Positions 8,868-17,949 of a stretch of 64,000 bases of DNA are shown piece by piece. Position 1 is the first letter of the stretch. Each line of letters begins with the position of its first letter. The DNA comes from Corynebacterium lujinxingii (lineage in GTDB: Bacteria; Actinomycetota; Actinomycetes; Mycobacteriales; Mycobacteriaceae): positions 868,001 to 932,000 of the forward strand of contig NZ_CP061032.1 of assembly GCF_014490555.1 (NCBI RefSeq). The letters run 5' to 3'. The translations under genes and the position numbers were made by a program. The notes under the pieces were generated by a model, which saw only the letters and a program-made list of their open reading frames with translations, did not search any database and was not told where the DNA came from.

Positions 8868-9830
8868 CTAGGCGGCCGCCTTTTCAGTGTCCTCTTCACT
8901 GTCCTCAGCGCTGCTGTTGCCGCGAAGTTTGCCAAACGCGCCGACGATGGCAGCGATGGTAAAGCCCACGATAAGGCCAGCGACAAGGGAGACGCCGGTG
9001 TCGACGAGCCAGGCGGCAAAGCCCTCGCCGCCGACGAGCTCCTGGCCGCGGGTGATCAGGTCGTGCGGCCAGGTGAAGCCGAACACCTCGTCGAGGCCGC
9101 GGACGATGAGGTGGCCGCCGACCCAAAGCATGGCGACGGTGCCGACGACACCGATGATGTTGAGCACGTACGGCATGCCCTTGACCAGCGCTCGGCCGGT
9201 CTTCGGAGCGTTGCCGCGCTCGATCATGCCGCGGCCGATGTCGTCGATCTTCACCAACAGCGCCACCGCGCCGTAGACGGCCAGGGTGATGAAGATGCCC
9301 ACCGCAATCAGTACGGCGGCTTCCATCCAGATGGACTGGTCTTTGACCTCGTCGAGTGCGATGATCATGATCTCCGCGGACAGGATGAGGTCGGTGCGGA
9401 TCGCGCTGCTGACAAGGGAGTCCTCGTCCTGCTCGGACTTATTGACCGCTTGCTCTTCCTGTTCTTTGGAGTCGGTGGTGAGCTTGTGGATGATCTTCTC
9501 CGCGCCCTCGAAGCTCAGATACGCGCCGCCGAGCATGAGGATCGGGACGAGCGCCCACGGCGCGAACGCGTTGAGCAGCAGCGCGATCGGCAGAATGATG
9601 AGCAACTTGTTGCGCAGCGAGCCCTTGGTGATCTTCCAGATCATCGGCAGCTCGCGGGCCGGGGTGACGCCAGAGACGTACTGCGGGGTTACCGCCGTGT
9701 CGTCGATAACCACGCCCGCGGCCTTCGACGACGTCTTCGCGGTGAGTGTGGCGACGTCGTCGACACTCGCAGCCGCTTGGCGGGCGATGAGCGCGACGTC
9801 GTCGAGAAGAGCTAGCAGGCCACCGGCCAT
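8868..9830 (-). CDS. DUF808 (YedI-like) integral membrane protein
   Basis: The 320-aa protein begins MAGGLLALLDDVA and continues VVIDDTAVTPQYVSG, the conserved opening of the DUF808/YedI family. At least five hydrophobic segments are visible (around LLIILPIALLL, AAVLIAVGIFITLAVYGAVALL, VLNIIGVVGTVAMLWVGG and GVSLVAGLIVGFTIAAIVGA). Function is unknown for the family. ATG at 9830 is chosen because AAAGGACCC lies just upstream and it matches the family start; the frame remains open to 9923. The C-terminus is acidic. Confidence 0.88.
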   Translation of the reverse strand: MAGGLLALLDDVALIARQAAASVDDVATLTAKTSSKAAGVVIDDTAVTPQYVSGVTPARELPMIWKITKGSLRNKLLIILPIALLLNAFAPWALVPILMLGGAYLSFEGAEKIIHKLTTDSKEQEEQAVNKSEQDEDSLVSSAIRTDLILSAEIMIIALDEVKDQSIWMEAAVLIAVGIFITLAVYGAVALLVKIDDIGRGMIERGNAPKTGRALVKGMPYVLNIIGVVGTVAMLWVGGHLIVRGLDEVFGFTWPHDLITRGQELVGGEGFAAWLVDTGVSLVAGLIVGFTIAAIVGAFGKLRGNSSAEDSEEDTEKAAA

Positions 9831-9887
9831 GAGGGTCCTTTCGGAGGAAGGGGACAGGTCGAGCAGGCGCGAACGCCACAAGCGCAC

Positions 9888-9893
9888 AGTGTA
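9888..9893 (-). promoter_or_regulatory. Possible -10 element for the DUF808 gene
   Basis: On the minus strand TACACT lies about 58 nt before the DUF808 start, with a TTTGTTTT stretch upstream. The 218-nt intergenic region from 9831 to 10048 should also hold the rightward promoter of the peptide-importer genes, which I could not place with confidence. Confidence 0.35.
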
Positions 9894-10048
9894 AAACAAA
9901 CCGACGATTGTCCACGACCACACCTATAGCGTGAAAGTTATTTGTGAAAACGCCACCAAAGACCTGAACGGTGTGCTGGAATACACGTACCTCAAAATGT
10001 GAACTGCGGAACATTGCCGAGTTTCCTGATTTGGTCGAAGGAGGCCAC

Positions 10049-11638
10049 ATGCAACTGAAAAAGACTGCGGCGATTCTCGGCGCGGGTGCGTTGACGCTTG
10101 GGCTGGTCGCCTGCAGCGATTCGTCCGAAAGCGCGGACAATGGTGGCGCGACCGGTGGCGACAACTACGTGCTGGTCAACGGCTCCGAGCCGCAGAACCC
10201 GCTGATTCCCGGCAACACCAACGAAACCGGTGGTGGACGCATCGTGGATCAGATCTACGCCGGACTTGTCTACTATGACGCCGACGGCGAAGTGCACAAC
10301 GACCTGGCCGAGTCCATCGAGCCGGAAGGTGACGCCGGATACCGAGTCACCCTGAGGGACGCGAAGTGGTCCGACGGTACCGACGTGAAGGCGAGTGACT
10401 TCGTCGACGCGTGGAATTACGTTGTCGAAAATTCCCTGCTCGGCGCCTACCACTTCGAGCCGATTAGTGGGTACGAGGAAGGCAAGACGCTCGAGGGGCT
10501 CGAGGTTGTCGACGACAAGACCTTCACCATCGAGCTTTCGCAGCCGGAGGCTGACTTCCCGAGCAGGCTCGGGTATGCCTCCTACTACCCGCTGCACCCG
10601 TCGGCGTACGACGATTTCGACGCATACGGCGAGAACCCGATCTCCAACGGCCCGTACAAGCTGGAGGAGTGGAACCACAACCAGAATGCACTGGTTGTTC
10701 CGAACGGGGAGTACGACGGACCGCGCAAGGCGCAAAACGACGGCCTTGACTACGTCTTCTACGCACAGCAGGATGCAGCGTACGCGGATCTGTTGTCCGG
10801 CAACCTCGACGTGCTTGACGCGATTCCGGATTCTGCGTTCTCCACCTTTGAAGATGAGCTGGGGGAGCGCGCGGTGAACCAGCCGGCCGCGATCTTCCAG
10901 TCGATCACGATCGGCGAAAATGCCGACCACTTCTCTGGTGAGGAGGGCGCGCTTCGTCGTCAAGCAATCTCGCGTGCGATCGACCGCGAGGGGATCACGG
11001 AGACCATCTTCGACGGCACCCGCACCCCAGCGACCGACTTCACCTCGCCGGTCCTGCCGGGCCACTCCGACAGCCTCGAGGGTGCTGAAGTGCTGGAGTA
11101 CGATCCGGAGGAAGCCAAGCGACTGTGGGCTGAAGCGGAGGCGATTGCGCCGTTCGAGGGTGAGTTCACCATCGCTTACAACGCCGACGGCGGACACCAG
11201 GCATGGGTGGATGCGGTGACCAACTCCATCCGCAACACGCTCGGCATCGAGGCGACCGGCAACGCGTACCCGGACTTCAAGTCGCTGCGTGACGACGTGA
11301 CCGAGCGCACCATCGACGGGGCGTTCCGTACCGGCTGGCAGGCGGACTACCCGCTGCTGAGCAACTTCCTTGGTCCCCTCTACGGCACCGGCGCAGGATC
11401 CAACGACGGCGACTACTCCAACCCGGAGTTTGATGACCTGTTGAAGAAGGCCAACGGCGCTGAGAACCAAGAGGCGGCGGTCGATGACCTCAACGCGGCC
11501 CAGGAAATCTTGCTGCAGGATCTGCCCGCAATCCCGCTGTGGTACTCGAACCTGACCGGTGGATCTTCTGAGGACGTGGACAACGTTGTCTTCGGTTGGA
11601 ACCAGGTCCCGTTGTACTACCAGATCACGAAGAATTAG
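10049..11638 (+). CDS. Oligopeptide/dipeptide ABC importer binding lipoprotein, copy 1
   Basis: The 529-aa solute-binding protein family 5 member has a lipoprotein signal (MQLKKTAAILGAGALTLGLVAC) with lipobox Cys22. Family signatures include YRVTLRDAKWSDGTDVKASDF, SNGPYKLEEW and DLPAIPLWY near the end. It would deliver peptides or similar solutes to the permease and ATPase genes downstream. The start is chosen at the ATG after GAAGGAGG; an upstream open stretch has no ribosome site. It is a close paralogue of the next gene with the same length. Confidence 0.93.
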   Translation: MQLKKTAAILGAGALTLGLVACSDSSESADNGGATGGDNYVLVNGSEPQNPLIPGNTNETGGGRIVDQIYAGLVYYDADGEVHNDLAESIEPEGDAGYRVTLRDAKWSDGTDVKASDFVDAWNYVVENSLLGAYHFEPISGYEEGKTLEGLEVVDDKTFTIELSQPEADFPSRLGYASYYPLHPSAYDDFDAYGENPISNGPYKLEEWNHNQNALVVPNGEYDGPRKAQNDGLDYVFYAQQDAAYADLLSGNLDVLDAIPDSAFSTFEDELGERAVNQPAAIFQSITIGENADHFSGEEGALRRQAISRAIDREGITETIFDGTRTPATDFTSPVLPGHSDSLEGAEVLEYDPEEAKRLWAEAEAIAPFEGEFTIAYNADGGHQAWVDAVTNSIRNTLGIEATGNAYPDFKSLRDDVTERTIDGAFRTGWQADYPLLSNFLGPLYGTGAGSNDGDYSNPEFDDLLKKANGAENQEAAVDDLNAAQEILLQDLPAIPLWYSNLTGGSSEDVDNVVFGWNQVPLYYQITKN

Positions 11639-11675
11639 GCCGCGGCCCTATGAATTAGATTCACGGCGCCAAAGC

Positions 11676-11727
11676 AGACCGCACTGTCCACATCTGCCCT
11701 GGGTTGTGGCGGCGCGGTCTATTTTTT
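11676..11727 (+). terminator. Hairpin and T-run between the two binding-protein genes
   Basis: The arms AGACCGC and GCGGTCT enclose a loop of about 31 nt, followed by ATTTTTT. It probably limits read-through between the paralogues, so copy 2 likely has its own promoter in 11728-11857. Confidence 0.65.
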
Positions 11728-11857
11728 GCGCGCGTTCCCGACTTTTCTTTCGCGTTACCGAATTATGGGAACGTGCAATTGTTGTGGTGAACTCCTTATA
11801 GACCGCTGAGTGTCCCAGGACACACACTCGGCGGAGCCCGAAAAAGAAGGAGTCAAG

Positions 11858-13447
11858 GTGCACATCAAGAAAGCAGTAGCCGTTCTCGGCGCCAGCGCAC
11901 TGACGCTTGGCCTCGCCGCGTGCGGCAGCGACTCAGCCGACAACGCAGCCGACGGCGGCAACGGCGGCGACAAATACATCCTGGTCAACGGTTCCGAGCC
12001 GCAGCGTCCGCTGCTGCCGGGCGACACCAACGAGACCGGCGGCGGCCGCATCACCGACGTGCTCTACGCCGGCCTGACCTACTACGACAAGGACGGCGAG
12101 AGCCACAACGAGCTCGCCGAGTCCATCGAGCCGGAAGGTGAGAAGTCCTACCGCGTCACGCTGAAGGACACTAAGTGGGCCGACGGCACTCCGGTGACGG
12201 CGAACGACTTCGTCGACGCGTGGAACTACGCTGTTGAGAACTCGCAGATGAACTCGTCCTTCTTCGAGCCGATCAAGGGCTACGAGGATGGCAAGCCGCT
12301 CGAGGGCCTTGAGGTTGTCGACGACAAGACCTTCACCATCGAGCTCGAGCAGCCGGAAGCGGACTTCCCGCAGCGCCTCGGCTACGTCGCCTACGCGCCG
12401 CTGCATCCGTCCGCCTTCGACGATATGGAAGCCTACGGCGAGAACCCGATTGCCAACGGCCCGTACAAGCTGTTGGAGTGGAACCACAACCAGGACGCCA
12501 TTGTGGTGCCGAACGAGGAGTACCAGGGCGACCGCAAGGCGCAGAACGACGGCGTGAACTTCGTCTTCTACGCCCAGCAGGACGCCGCGTACGCGGACCT
12601 ACTCTCCGGCAACCTCGACGTGCTCGACGCCGTACCGGACTCCGCAATGTCCAACTTTGAAGAGGAGCTCGGCGAGCGTGCCGTTAACCAGCCGGCTGCC
12701 GCGTTCCAGTCGGTGACCCTCAACGAGAACGAGGAGCACTTCGGCGGCGAGGAAGGCAAGCTGCGTCGCCAGGCGATCTCGAGGGCGATCGACCGCGACG
12801 AGATCACCCAGACCATTTTTGAAGGCACCCGCACCCCGGCGACCGACTTCGCCGCTCCGGTCATCCCGGGTCACTCGGACAACCTCGAGGGCGTCGACGT
12901 GCTCAAGTACGACCCGGAAGAAGCGAAGCGTCTCTGGGAGGCCGCCGACAAGATCAACAAGTTCGACGGTGAGCTCGAGATCTCCTACAACGCCGACGGC
13001 GGCCACCAGGCCTGGGTCGACGCGGTCGCGAACTCCATCCGTAACGCCATCGGCGTTGAGGCCGTGGGCAATGCGTACCCGGACTTCAAGTCGCTTCTCG
13101 ACGACATGGACAACGACGCGGTCAAGGGCGCGTTCCGTACCGGCTGGAGCGCGGACTACCCGTCGCTGGGTAACTTCCTGATCCCGCTGTACAGCACCAA
13201 CGGATCGTCCAACTACGCCCGCTACTCCAACCCGGCTGTGGACACCCTGCTGTCGGAAGCGGCGTCTGCCGAGTCCCCGGAGGCGGCAGCGGAGAAGTAC
13301 AACGAGGTCCAGACGGTTCTGTTTGAGGATCTGCCGGCGATCCCGCTGTGGTACTCGAACGTGACCGGTGGTTACTCGGAGAACGTGGAGAATGTCGAAT
13401 TCTCCTGGCGTTCGCTGCCGGAGCTGCACCAGATCACCAAAAACTAA
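11858..13447 (+). CDS. Oligopeptide/dipeptide ABC importer binding lipoprotein, copy 2
   Basis: This second 529-aa family 5 binding protein follows the first at high similarity along its whole length. The GTG start lies after GAAGGAG, and the lipobox LAAC places the lipidated Cys at residue 22. Shared landmarks are NGSEPQ, NETGGGRI, SNGPYK/ANGPYK and DLPAIPLWYSN. Differences cluster in loops and after the lipobox, where this copy has GSDSADNAADGGNGG. It is directly upstream of the permease genes, so it is the more likely main partner of the importer. The in-frame ATG/GTG codons upstream lack ribosome sites. Confidence 0.93.
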   Translation: MHIKKAVAVLGASALTLGLAACGSDSADNAADGGNGGDKYILVNGSEPQRPLLPGDTNETGGGRITDVLYAGLTYYDKDGESHNELAESIEPEGEKSYRVTLKDTKWADGTPVTANDFVDAWNYAVENSQMNSSFFEPIKGYEDGKPLEGLEVVDDKTFTIELEQPEADFPQRLGYVAYAPLHPSAFDDMEAYGENPIANGPYKLLEWNHNQDAIVVPNEEYQGDRKAQNDGVNFVFYAQQDAAYADLLSGNLDVLDAVPDSAMSNFEEELGERAVNQPAAAFQSVTLNENEEHFGGEEGKLRRQAISRAIDRDEITQTIFEGTRTPATDFAAPVIPGHSDNLEGVDVLKYDPEEAKRLWEAADKINKFDGELEISYNADGGHQAWVDAVANSIRNAIGVEAVGNAYPDFKSLLDDMDNDAVKGAFRTGWSADYPSLGNFLIPLYSTNGSSNYARYSNPAVDTLLSEAASAESPEAAAEKYNEVQTVLFEDLPAIPLWYSNVTGGYSENVENVEFSWRSLPELHQITKN

Positions 13448-13473
13448 GTGGTAATTTAAACAACCACGCAGGG

Positions 13474-13507
13474 TGACCCGTTCGCGTTTTGCGGCGGGTC
13501 ATTACTT
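13474..13507 (+). terminator. Weak hairpin after binding-protein copy 2
   Basis: The arms TGACCCG and CGGGTCA hold an inner CGC/GCG pair and are followed by only a short T-rich tract. It may attenuate rather than stop transcription into the permease genes, making the binding protein more abundant than the membrane parts. Confidence 0.45.
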
Positions 13508-13565
13508 GCATCACACCCGTTATGGTTTTCGTACCCAAACATGTTGAAAAGGAGAGCCCGGAACC

Positions 13566-14492
13566 ATGCTGCGTTATATAGGGCGGCGGCTGCTCCAAAT
13601 GATCCCCGTGTTCTTCGGGGCCACCTTGTTGCTCTACGCCCTCGTCTTCCTCATGCCGGGCGACCCTGTGCAGGCGCTCGGTGGCGACCGCGGCCTGTCC
13701 GAGGCTGCGCGTGCCCGCATCGAAGCGGAATACAACCTGGATAAGCCGTTTCTCGTCCAGTACCTGCTCTACATCAAGGGCATCTTCATGGGCGATTTCG
13801 GCAAGACCTTCTCCGGCCAGCCGGTGTCGTCGGTCATGGCGAATGCGTTCCCCGTGACCATCAAGCTCGGTTTGATGGCGCTCGCGTTCGAAGCCGTCTT
13901 CGGCATCATCTTCGGCGTCATCGCCGGTGTGCGCCGCGGCGGAATCTTCGACTCCACGATTCTCGTCGCTTCGCTCATCGTTATCGCGATCCCGTCGTTT
14001 GTCATCGGCTTCGTCCTGCAGTACCTCCTCGGCGTGAAATGGGGAGTGCTGCCCGCCACCGTGGGACGCAACGAGTCCTTTACGGCGCTGCTCATGCCGG
14101 CAATCGTGCTGGGAGCGCTGTCGTGTGCCTATGTGATCAGGCTGACGCGCCAGTCCGTGAGTGAGAACCTGCGAGCCGACTACGTGCGCACCGCCCGCGC
14201 GAAGGGCTTGAGCGAGGGCACCGTGATGCAGCGCCACGTGCTGCGCAACTCGATGATCCCCGTGGTCACCTTCCTCGGCGCCGACCTGGGCGCACTGATG
14301 GGTGGCGCGATTGTCACCGAGGGCATCTTCGGCATCAACGGCATCGGTGGCCAGATCTACCAGTCGATCATCAAGGGTGAGCCCGCCACCGTGGTGTCGA
14401 TCACGACGGTGCTCGTGATCATTTACATCATCGCCAACCTGCTCGTTGACCTGCTCTACGCAGTACTCGACCCAAGGATCCGCTATGACTAA
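13566..14492 (+). CDS. Peptide ABC importer permease (DppB/OppB type)
   Basis: The 308-aa permease has about six membrane helices. It starts MLRYIGRRLLQMIPVFFG, the usual opening of DppB-like subunits, and carries the EAA coupling loop (RTARAKGLSEGTVMQRHVLRN) near residue 210 that docks on the ATPase. The ribosome site AAAGGAG precedes the ATG by a slightly long gap. Its last 8 nt overlap the next permease gene, so the two are translationally coupled. Confidence 0.93.
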   Translation: MLRYIGRRLLQMIPVFFGATLLLYALVFLMPGDPVQALGGDRGLSEAARARIEAEYNLDKPFLVQYLLYIKGIFMGDFGKTFSGQPVSSVMANAFPVTIKLGLMALAFEAVFGIIFGVIAGVRRGGIFDSTILVASLIVIAIPSFVIGFVLQYLLGVKWGVLPATVGRNESFTALLMPAIVLGALSCAYVIRLTRQSVSENLRADYVRTARAKGLSEGTVMQRHVLRNSMIPVVTFLGADLGALMGGAIVTEGIFGINGIGGQIYQSIIKGEPATVVSITTVLVIIYIIANLLVDLLYAVLDPRIRYD

Positions 14493-15480
14493 TTCCATTC
14501 CACAACCCGGTCTCACGTCAGACCGCACGCTCACCAACGCCAGGGTGCTGCGCGGACAGGAATACTTTGTCGCAGACACCGACGAAACGGGCCTCGGCGC
14601 CGTCGATGCCGTGCCGGAGGCGGGTACTCCGACGAGCCAGTGGTCGGAAGCCTGGCACTACCTGCGCCGCCGCCCGCTGTTCTGGATCTCCGCGGTCCTC
14701 ATCGTGCTCGCGATTGCCATCGCGCTGTTCCCGGGGCTGTTCACCAGCACGGACCCGCGCGAGTGCATGCTCTCACGCTCGCTCAATGGGCCGGAGGACG
14801 GCCACATCTTCGGCTTCGACCGTCAAGGCTGCGACATTTACTCGCGCATGATCTACGGCGCCCGCGCGTCCGTCACCGTCGGTGTGTTGACCACGCTGAT
14901 TGTCACCGTCCTCGGTGGTCTGGTCGGCGCGATCGCCGGCTACTTCGGCGGTATTTGGGACACCCTGCTGTCGCGTCTGACCGACATCTTCTTCGCAGTG
15001 CCGCTCGTGCTCGCCGCGATCGTCGTGATGTCCATGTTCCAGGACCGCCGCTCCATCTGGATGGTGGTCTTCGCGCTGTCGATGTTCGGCTGGACCCAGA
15101 TCGCGCGCATCACCCGCGGTGCCGTGATGGGCATTAAGAACGACGAGTTCGTCACCGCCGCACGTGCTGTGGGCGCGAGCGACTGGAAGATCATCACCTC
15201 CCACATCCTGCCCAACGCCGCAGCACCCGTGATCGTGTACGCCACGGTCGCGCTCGGCCAGTTCATCGTCGCGGAGGCGACCCTGTCGTTCCTGGGTATC
15301 GGTCTGCCGTCGACGGTGGTGTCCTGGGGCGGCGACATTTCGGCTGCGCAGGCGTCGCTACGCACGGAGCCGATGGTGCTGTTCTACCCGGCAATTGCGC
15401 TCGCACTGACGGTGCTGAGCTTCATCATGATGGGCGACGTCGTGCGCGACGCCCTTGATCCGAAGGCGAGGAAGCGATGA
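14485..15480 (+). CDS. Peptide ABC importer permease (DppC/OppC type)
   Basis: The 331-aa permease has a long cytoplasmic N-terminus (about 60 residues) before the first helix, as is typical of DppC/OppC. The EAA loop reads TAARAVGASDWKIITSHILPN. The family motif GCDIYSRMIYGARASV follows the first periplasmic loop, and the end is MGDVVRDALDPKARKR. The start overlaps the upstream stop by 8 nt, and its own stop overlaps the ATPase start (ATGA), showing one transcription unit. Confidence 0.93.
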   Translation: MTNSIPQPGLTSDRTLTNARVLRGQEYFVADTDETGLGAVDAVPEAGTPTSQWSEAWHYLRRRPLFWISAVLIVLAIAIALFPGLFTSTDPRECMLSRSLNGPEDGHIFGFDRQGCDIYSRMIYGARASVTVGVLTTLIVTVLGGLVGAIAGYFGGIWDTLLSRLTDIFFAVPLVLAAIVVMSMFQDRRSIWMVVFALSMFGWTQIARITRGAVMGIKNDEFVTAARAVGASDWKIITSHILPNAAAPVIVYATVALGQFIVAEATLSFLGIGLPSTVVSWGGDISAAQASLRTEPMVLFYPAIALALTVLSFIMMGDVVRDALDPKARKR

Positions 15481-17168
15481 CCACCGCAATTGGTAACGAC
15501 AACAACGCCAACGGCAACGTCCCAGAGCCGCTCCTCGAGGTCGAGGACCTGCGCATCACGTTCGAGTCCTCCACCGGTGTGGTCGAGGCGGTGCGCGACT
15601 TCGACCTGACCATCTACCCGGGCCAGAAGGTGGCCATCGTGGGCGAGTCCGGCTCCGGCAAGTCCACCTCGGCTATGGCCGTGCTGGGTCTTCTCCCCGG
15701 CACCGGCAAGGTCACGCAGGGTTCGATCAAGCTGCGTGGCGAAGAACTCACCGGCCTGGACGAGAAGGGCTGGCAGAAGGTCCGCGGCAACAGGATCGGC
15801 TTGGTGCCGCAGGATCCGATGTCCAACCTGAATCCGGTGTGGCGCATCGGTACACAGGTAGAGGAGTCGCTCAAGGCGAACAACATCGTGGAGGGCTCCG
15901 AGCGCCACCAGCGCGTCATCGAGCTCCTCGAGCACGCCGGCCTGCCGGATGCGGAGCGCCGTGCGACGCAGTTCCCGCACGAGTTCTCCGGCGGTATGCG
16001 CCAGCGCGCGCTCATCGCGATGGGCCTGGCCGCCAACCCGGAGCTGCTCATTGCTGACGAGCCGACCTCGGCCCTCGACGTGACCGTGCAAAAGCGCATC
16101 CTGGACCACCTTGAGACGCTCACGCAGGAGTCGCAGACTGCGCTGCTGTTCATCACGCACGACCTCGGCCTGGCCGCCGAGCGCGCCGACCACCTGCTGG
16201 TCATGCACCGCGGCCGCGTGGTCGAGCGTGGCCCGAGCCTGGACATACTGCGCAACCCGAAGCACCCGTACACCCGCAGGCTTGTCGACGCCGCACCGTC
16301 GCTCGCCGCCGCCCGCACCCAGGCCGCCTCCACCGGCGAAAGCGCGAAGGCGGTGGAGACCACACCGGAGGACGTGGTCATCCGCGTGAACAATCTGGTC
16401 AAGGAGTTCGATGTCCGCGGCCAGAAGGCGGACAAGAAGGTGTTGCGCGCCGTAGACGAGGTGTCCTTCGACCTGCGCCGCGGCACCACACTCGCGCTCG
16501 TCGGCGAGTCCGGCTCCGGTAAGTCCACCGTGGCCAATATGGCGCTGAGTCTGCTCGAGCCGACCAGCGGCACCGTGTACTTCGAGGGCCAGGACATCTC
16601 GAAGTTGAGCCGCAAGGAGCTCTTCAACATCCGCCGCAAGATGCAGGTGGTGTTCCAGAACCCGTACGGCTCGCTCGACCCGATGTTTTCCATCTACCGC
16701 TGCATCGAGGAGCCGTTGCGCCTGCACAAGGTGGGCAACCGCAAGCAGCGCGAGGCCCGCGTGGCGGAGCTGCTGGACAAGGTGCAGATGCCGCGCTCCG
16801 CGATGCGCCGATACCCCAACGAGCTCTCCGGCGGTCAGCGCCAGCGCATCGCGATTGCGCGTGCAATGGCGCTCGACCCGGAGGTCATTGTGCTCGACGA
16901 GGCGGTCTCGGCCCTCGACGTGCTGGTCCAGGACCAGATCCTCACCCTGCTCAAGGAGCTCCAGGCGGAGATGGACCTGTCCTATCTGTTCATCACCCAC
17001 GACCTCGCGGTGGTGCGCGAGACCGCCGACGACATCGTGGTCATGCGCCAGGGCAAGGTGGTGGAGCAGGGCCCCGCGGACGCGATCTTCGACACCCCGC
17101 AGGAGGAGTACACCCGCAACCTGATCGATTCCGTGCCGGGCCTCAACATCGAGTTGGGCCGCGGCTAG
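15477..17168 (+). CDS. Fused double ATPase of the peptide importer (DppD-DppF type)
   Basis: The 563-aa protein carries two complete ABC ATPase domains. Domain 1 has Walker A GESGSGKS near residue 56, signature FSGGMRQR near 169 and Walker B LLIADEPTSALD. Domain 2 has Walker A GESGSGKS near 343, signature LSGGQRQR near 450 and Walker B VIVLDEAVSALD. Each domain ends with the KHPYTR/EEYTRNL region of peptide-importer ATPases. Fusing the two subunits is common in actinobacteria. It closes the importer operon that starts with the binding lipoproteins. Confidence 0.95.
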   Translation: MTTAIGNDNNANGNVPEPLLEVEDLRITFESSTGVVEAVRDFDLTIYPGQKVAIVGESGSGKSTSAMAVLGLLPGTGKVTQGSIKLRGEELTGLDEKGWQKVRGNRIGLVPQDPMSNLNPVWRIGTQVEESLKANNIVEGSERHQRVIELLEHAGLPDAERRATQFPHEFSGGMRQRALIAMGLAANPELLIADEPTSALDVTVQKRILDHLETLTQESQTALLFITHDLGLAAERADHLLVMHRGRVVERGPSLDILRNPKHPYTRRLVDAAPSLAAARTQAASTGESAKAVETTPEDVVIRVNNLVKEFDVRGQKADKKVLRAVDEVSFDLRRGTTLALVGESGSGKSTVANMALSLLEPTSGTVYFEGQDISKLSRKELFNIRRKMQVVFQNPYGSLDPMFSIYRCIEEPLRLHKVGNRKQREARVAELLDKVQMPRSAMRRYPNELSGGQRQRIAIARAMALDPEVIVLDEAVSALDVLVQDQILTLLKELQAEMDLSYLFITHDLAVVRETADDIVVMRQGKVVEQGPADAIFDTPQEEYTRNLIDSVPGLNIELGRG

Positions 17169-17176
17169 GAGCCATT

Positions 17177-17226
17177 TGCTTATCGACGACGCCACGCAGC
17201 CGGCCTGCGGACGTCGTCGATAAGCA
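17177..17226. repeat. Perfect 15-bp inverted repeat of the GCTTATCGACGA sequence, hairpin-forming
   Basis: TGCTTATCGACGACG at 17177-17191 is the exact reverse complement of 17212-17226. An inner pair of 5-nt arms (CGCAG/CTGCG) extends the fold. It sits between the importer operon and the TPP riboswitch. No T-run follows, so it is not a standard terminator, although it could stop or insulate transcription. Confidence 0.8.
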
Positions 17227-17268
17227 TGTCTGGGCCATGTTGTAGCATCGCCGGAGAACTGAACACTG

Positions 17269-17348
17269 CACGGGAGCTGCGTTGCAGCTGAGATGCCGGT
17301 TGACGGCGAACCGTAGAACCTGATCCGGGTAATGCCGGCGCGAGGAAG
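17269..17348 (+). ncRNA. TPP (THI-box) riboswitch
   Basis: The conserved core is clear: CTGAGATGCCGG after the first stem, then GAACCTGATCCGGGTAATGCC followed by GGCGCGAGGAAG. The GGGAGCTG..CAGCTGAGA stem and the 3' helix both fit the thiamine pyrophosphate aptamer. It ends next to the ribosome site of ykoE, so repression is likely by hiding that site when TPP is bound. This marks the operon downstream as thiamine-related. Confidence 0.96.
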
Positions 17349-17355
17349 GAAGATT

Positions 17356-17949
17356 ATGACGAAGAACTATTCGTGGCGTGTGATCGACATTGTCACCGCC
17401 GCTGTGTTGGGTGTGGCCTGCGGCCTGCTGTTTTGGGTGTGGAACAGCATCGGCTACGCGGGGTTTAAGGCGCTCGACGCCCTGACCCCGGGCCTGGGTG
17501 GGCTGGTCACCGGTATCTGGTTTACCGGCGGTGTGCTCGGTGGCCTGATCATCCGCAAGCCGGGCGCCGCGGTGTTCGTCGAGGTAGTTGCTGCTTCTGT
17601 GTCGGCCGTGCTGGGGAGCCAGTGGGGCATTGAGACCTTGTACTCGGGCCTGGCGCAGGGCTTCGGCGCGGAGCTGCTGTTTTTGATCTTCGCTTACCGC
17701 CGCTTCGATCTGCCGGTCGCCGTACTTTCCGGCATTGGTGCCGGTGTCGGCGCGTTCATCTTGGAGCTGTTTCTCACGCCGAACCTGGCGATGAGCCTGC
17801 AGTTCAACCTCATCTACCTGGCCTGCCTGATCATTTCCGGCGCGATCCTTGCCGGCGTGTTCTCGTACTACCTGGTCAAGGCGCTGGCGAAGACCGGCGC
17901 GCTGGACCGCTTCGGCGCCGGCCGCGAGCGCTTCGACCAGGCTGCGTAA
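17356..17949 (+). CDS. ykoE: ECF transporter substrate-binding membrane subunit YkoE (thiamine/HMP)
   Basis: The 197-aa protein is almost wholly hydrophobic with five or six helices, and starts MTKNYSWRVIDIVTAAVLG. The YkoE family captures hydroxymethylpyrimidine or thiamine for an energy-coupling-factor importer. The position directly behind a TPP riboswitch and before two-domain ATPase and EcfT genes supports this. Its TAA is followed immediately by the next ATG. Confidence 0.92.
   Translation: MTKNYSWRVIDIVTAAVLGVACGLLFWVWNSIGYAGFKALDALTPGLGGLVTGIWFTGGVLGGLIIRKPGAAVFVEVVAASVSAVLGSQWGIETLYSGLAQGFGAELLFLIFAYRRFDLPVAVLSGIGAGVGAFILELFLTPNLAMSLQFNLIYLACLIISGAILAGVFSYYLVKALAKTGALDRFGAGRERFDQAA

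Noticed and set aside
9992..11470. A 492-codon frame opposite the first binding lipoprotein
   Set aside because: Antisense mirror of a clear lipoprotein gene; no start signal.
15384..17195. A 603-codon frame opposite the fused peptide-importer ATPase
   Set aside because: Same cause: it mirrors the ABC ATPase codons, with repeated His/Val/Arg runs and no domain.
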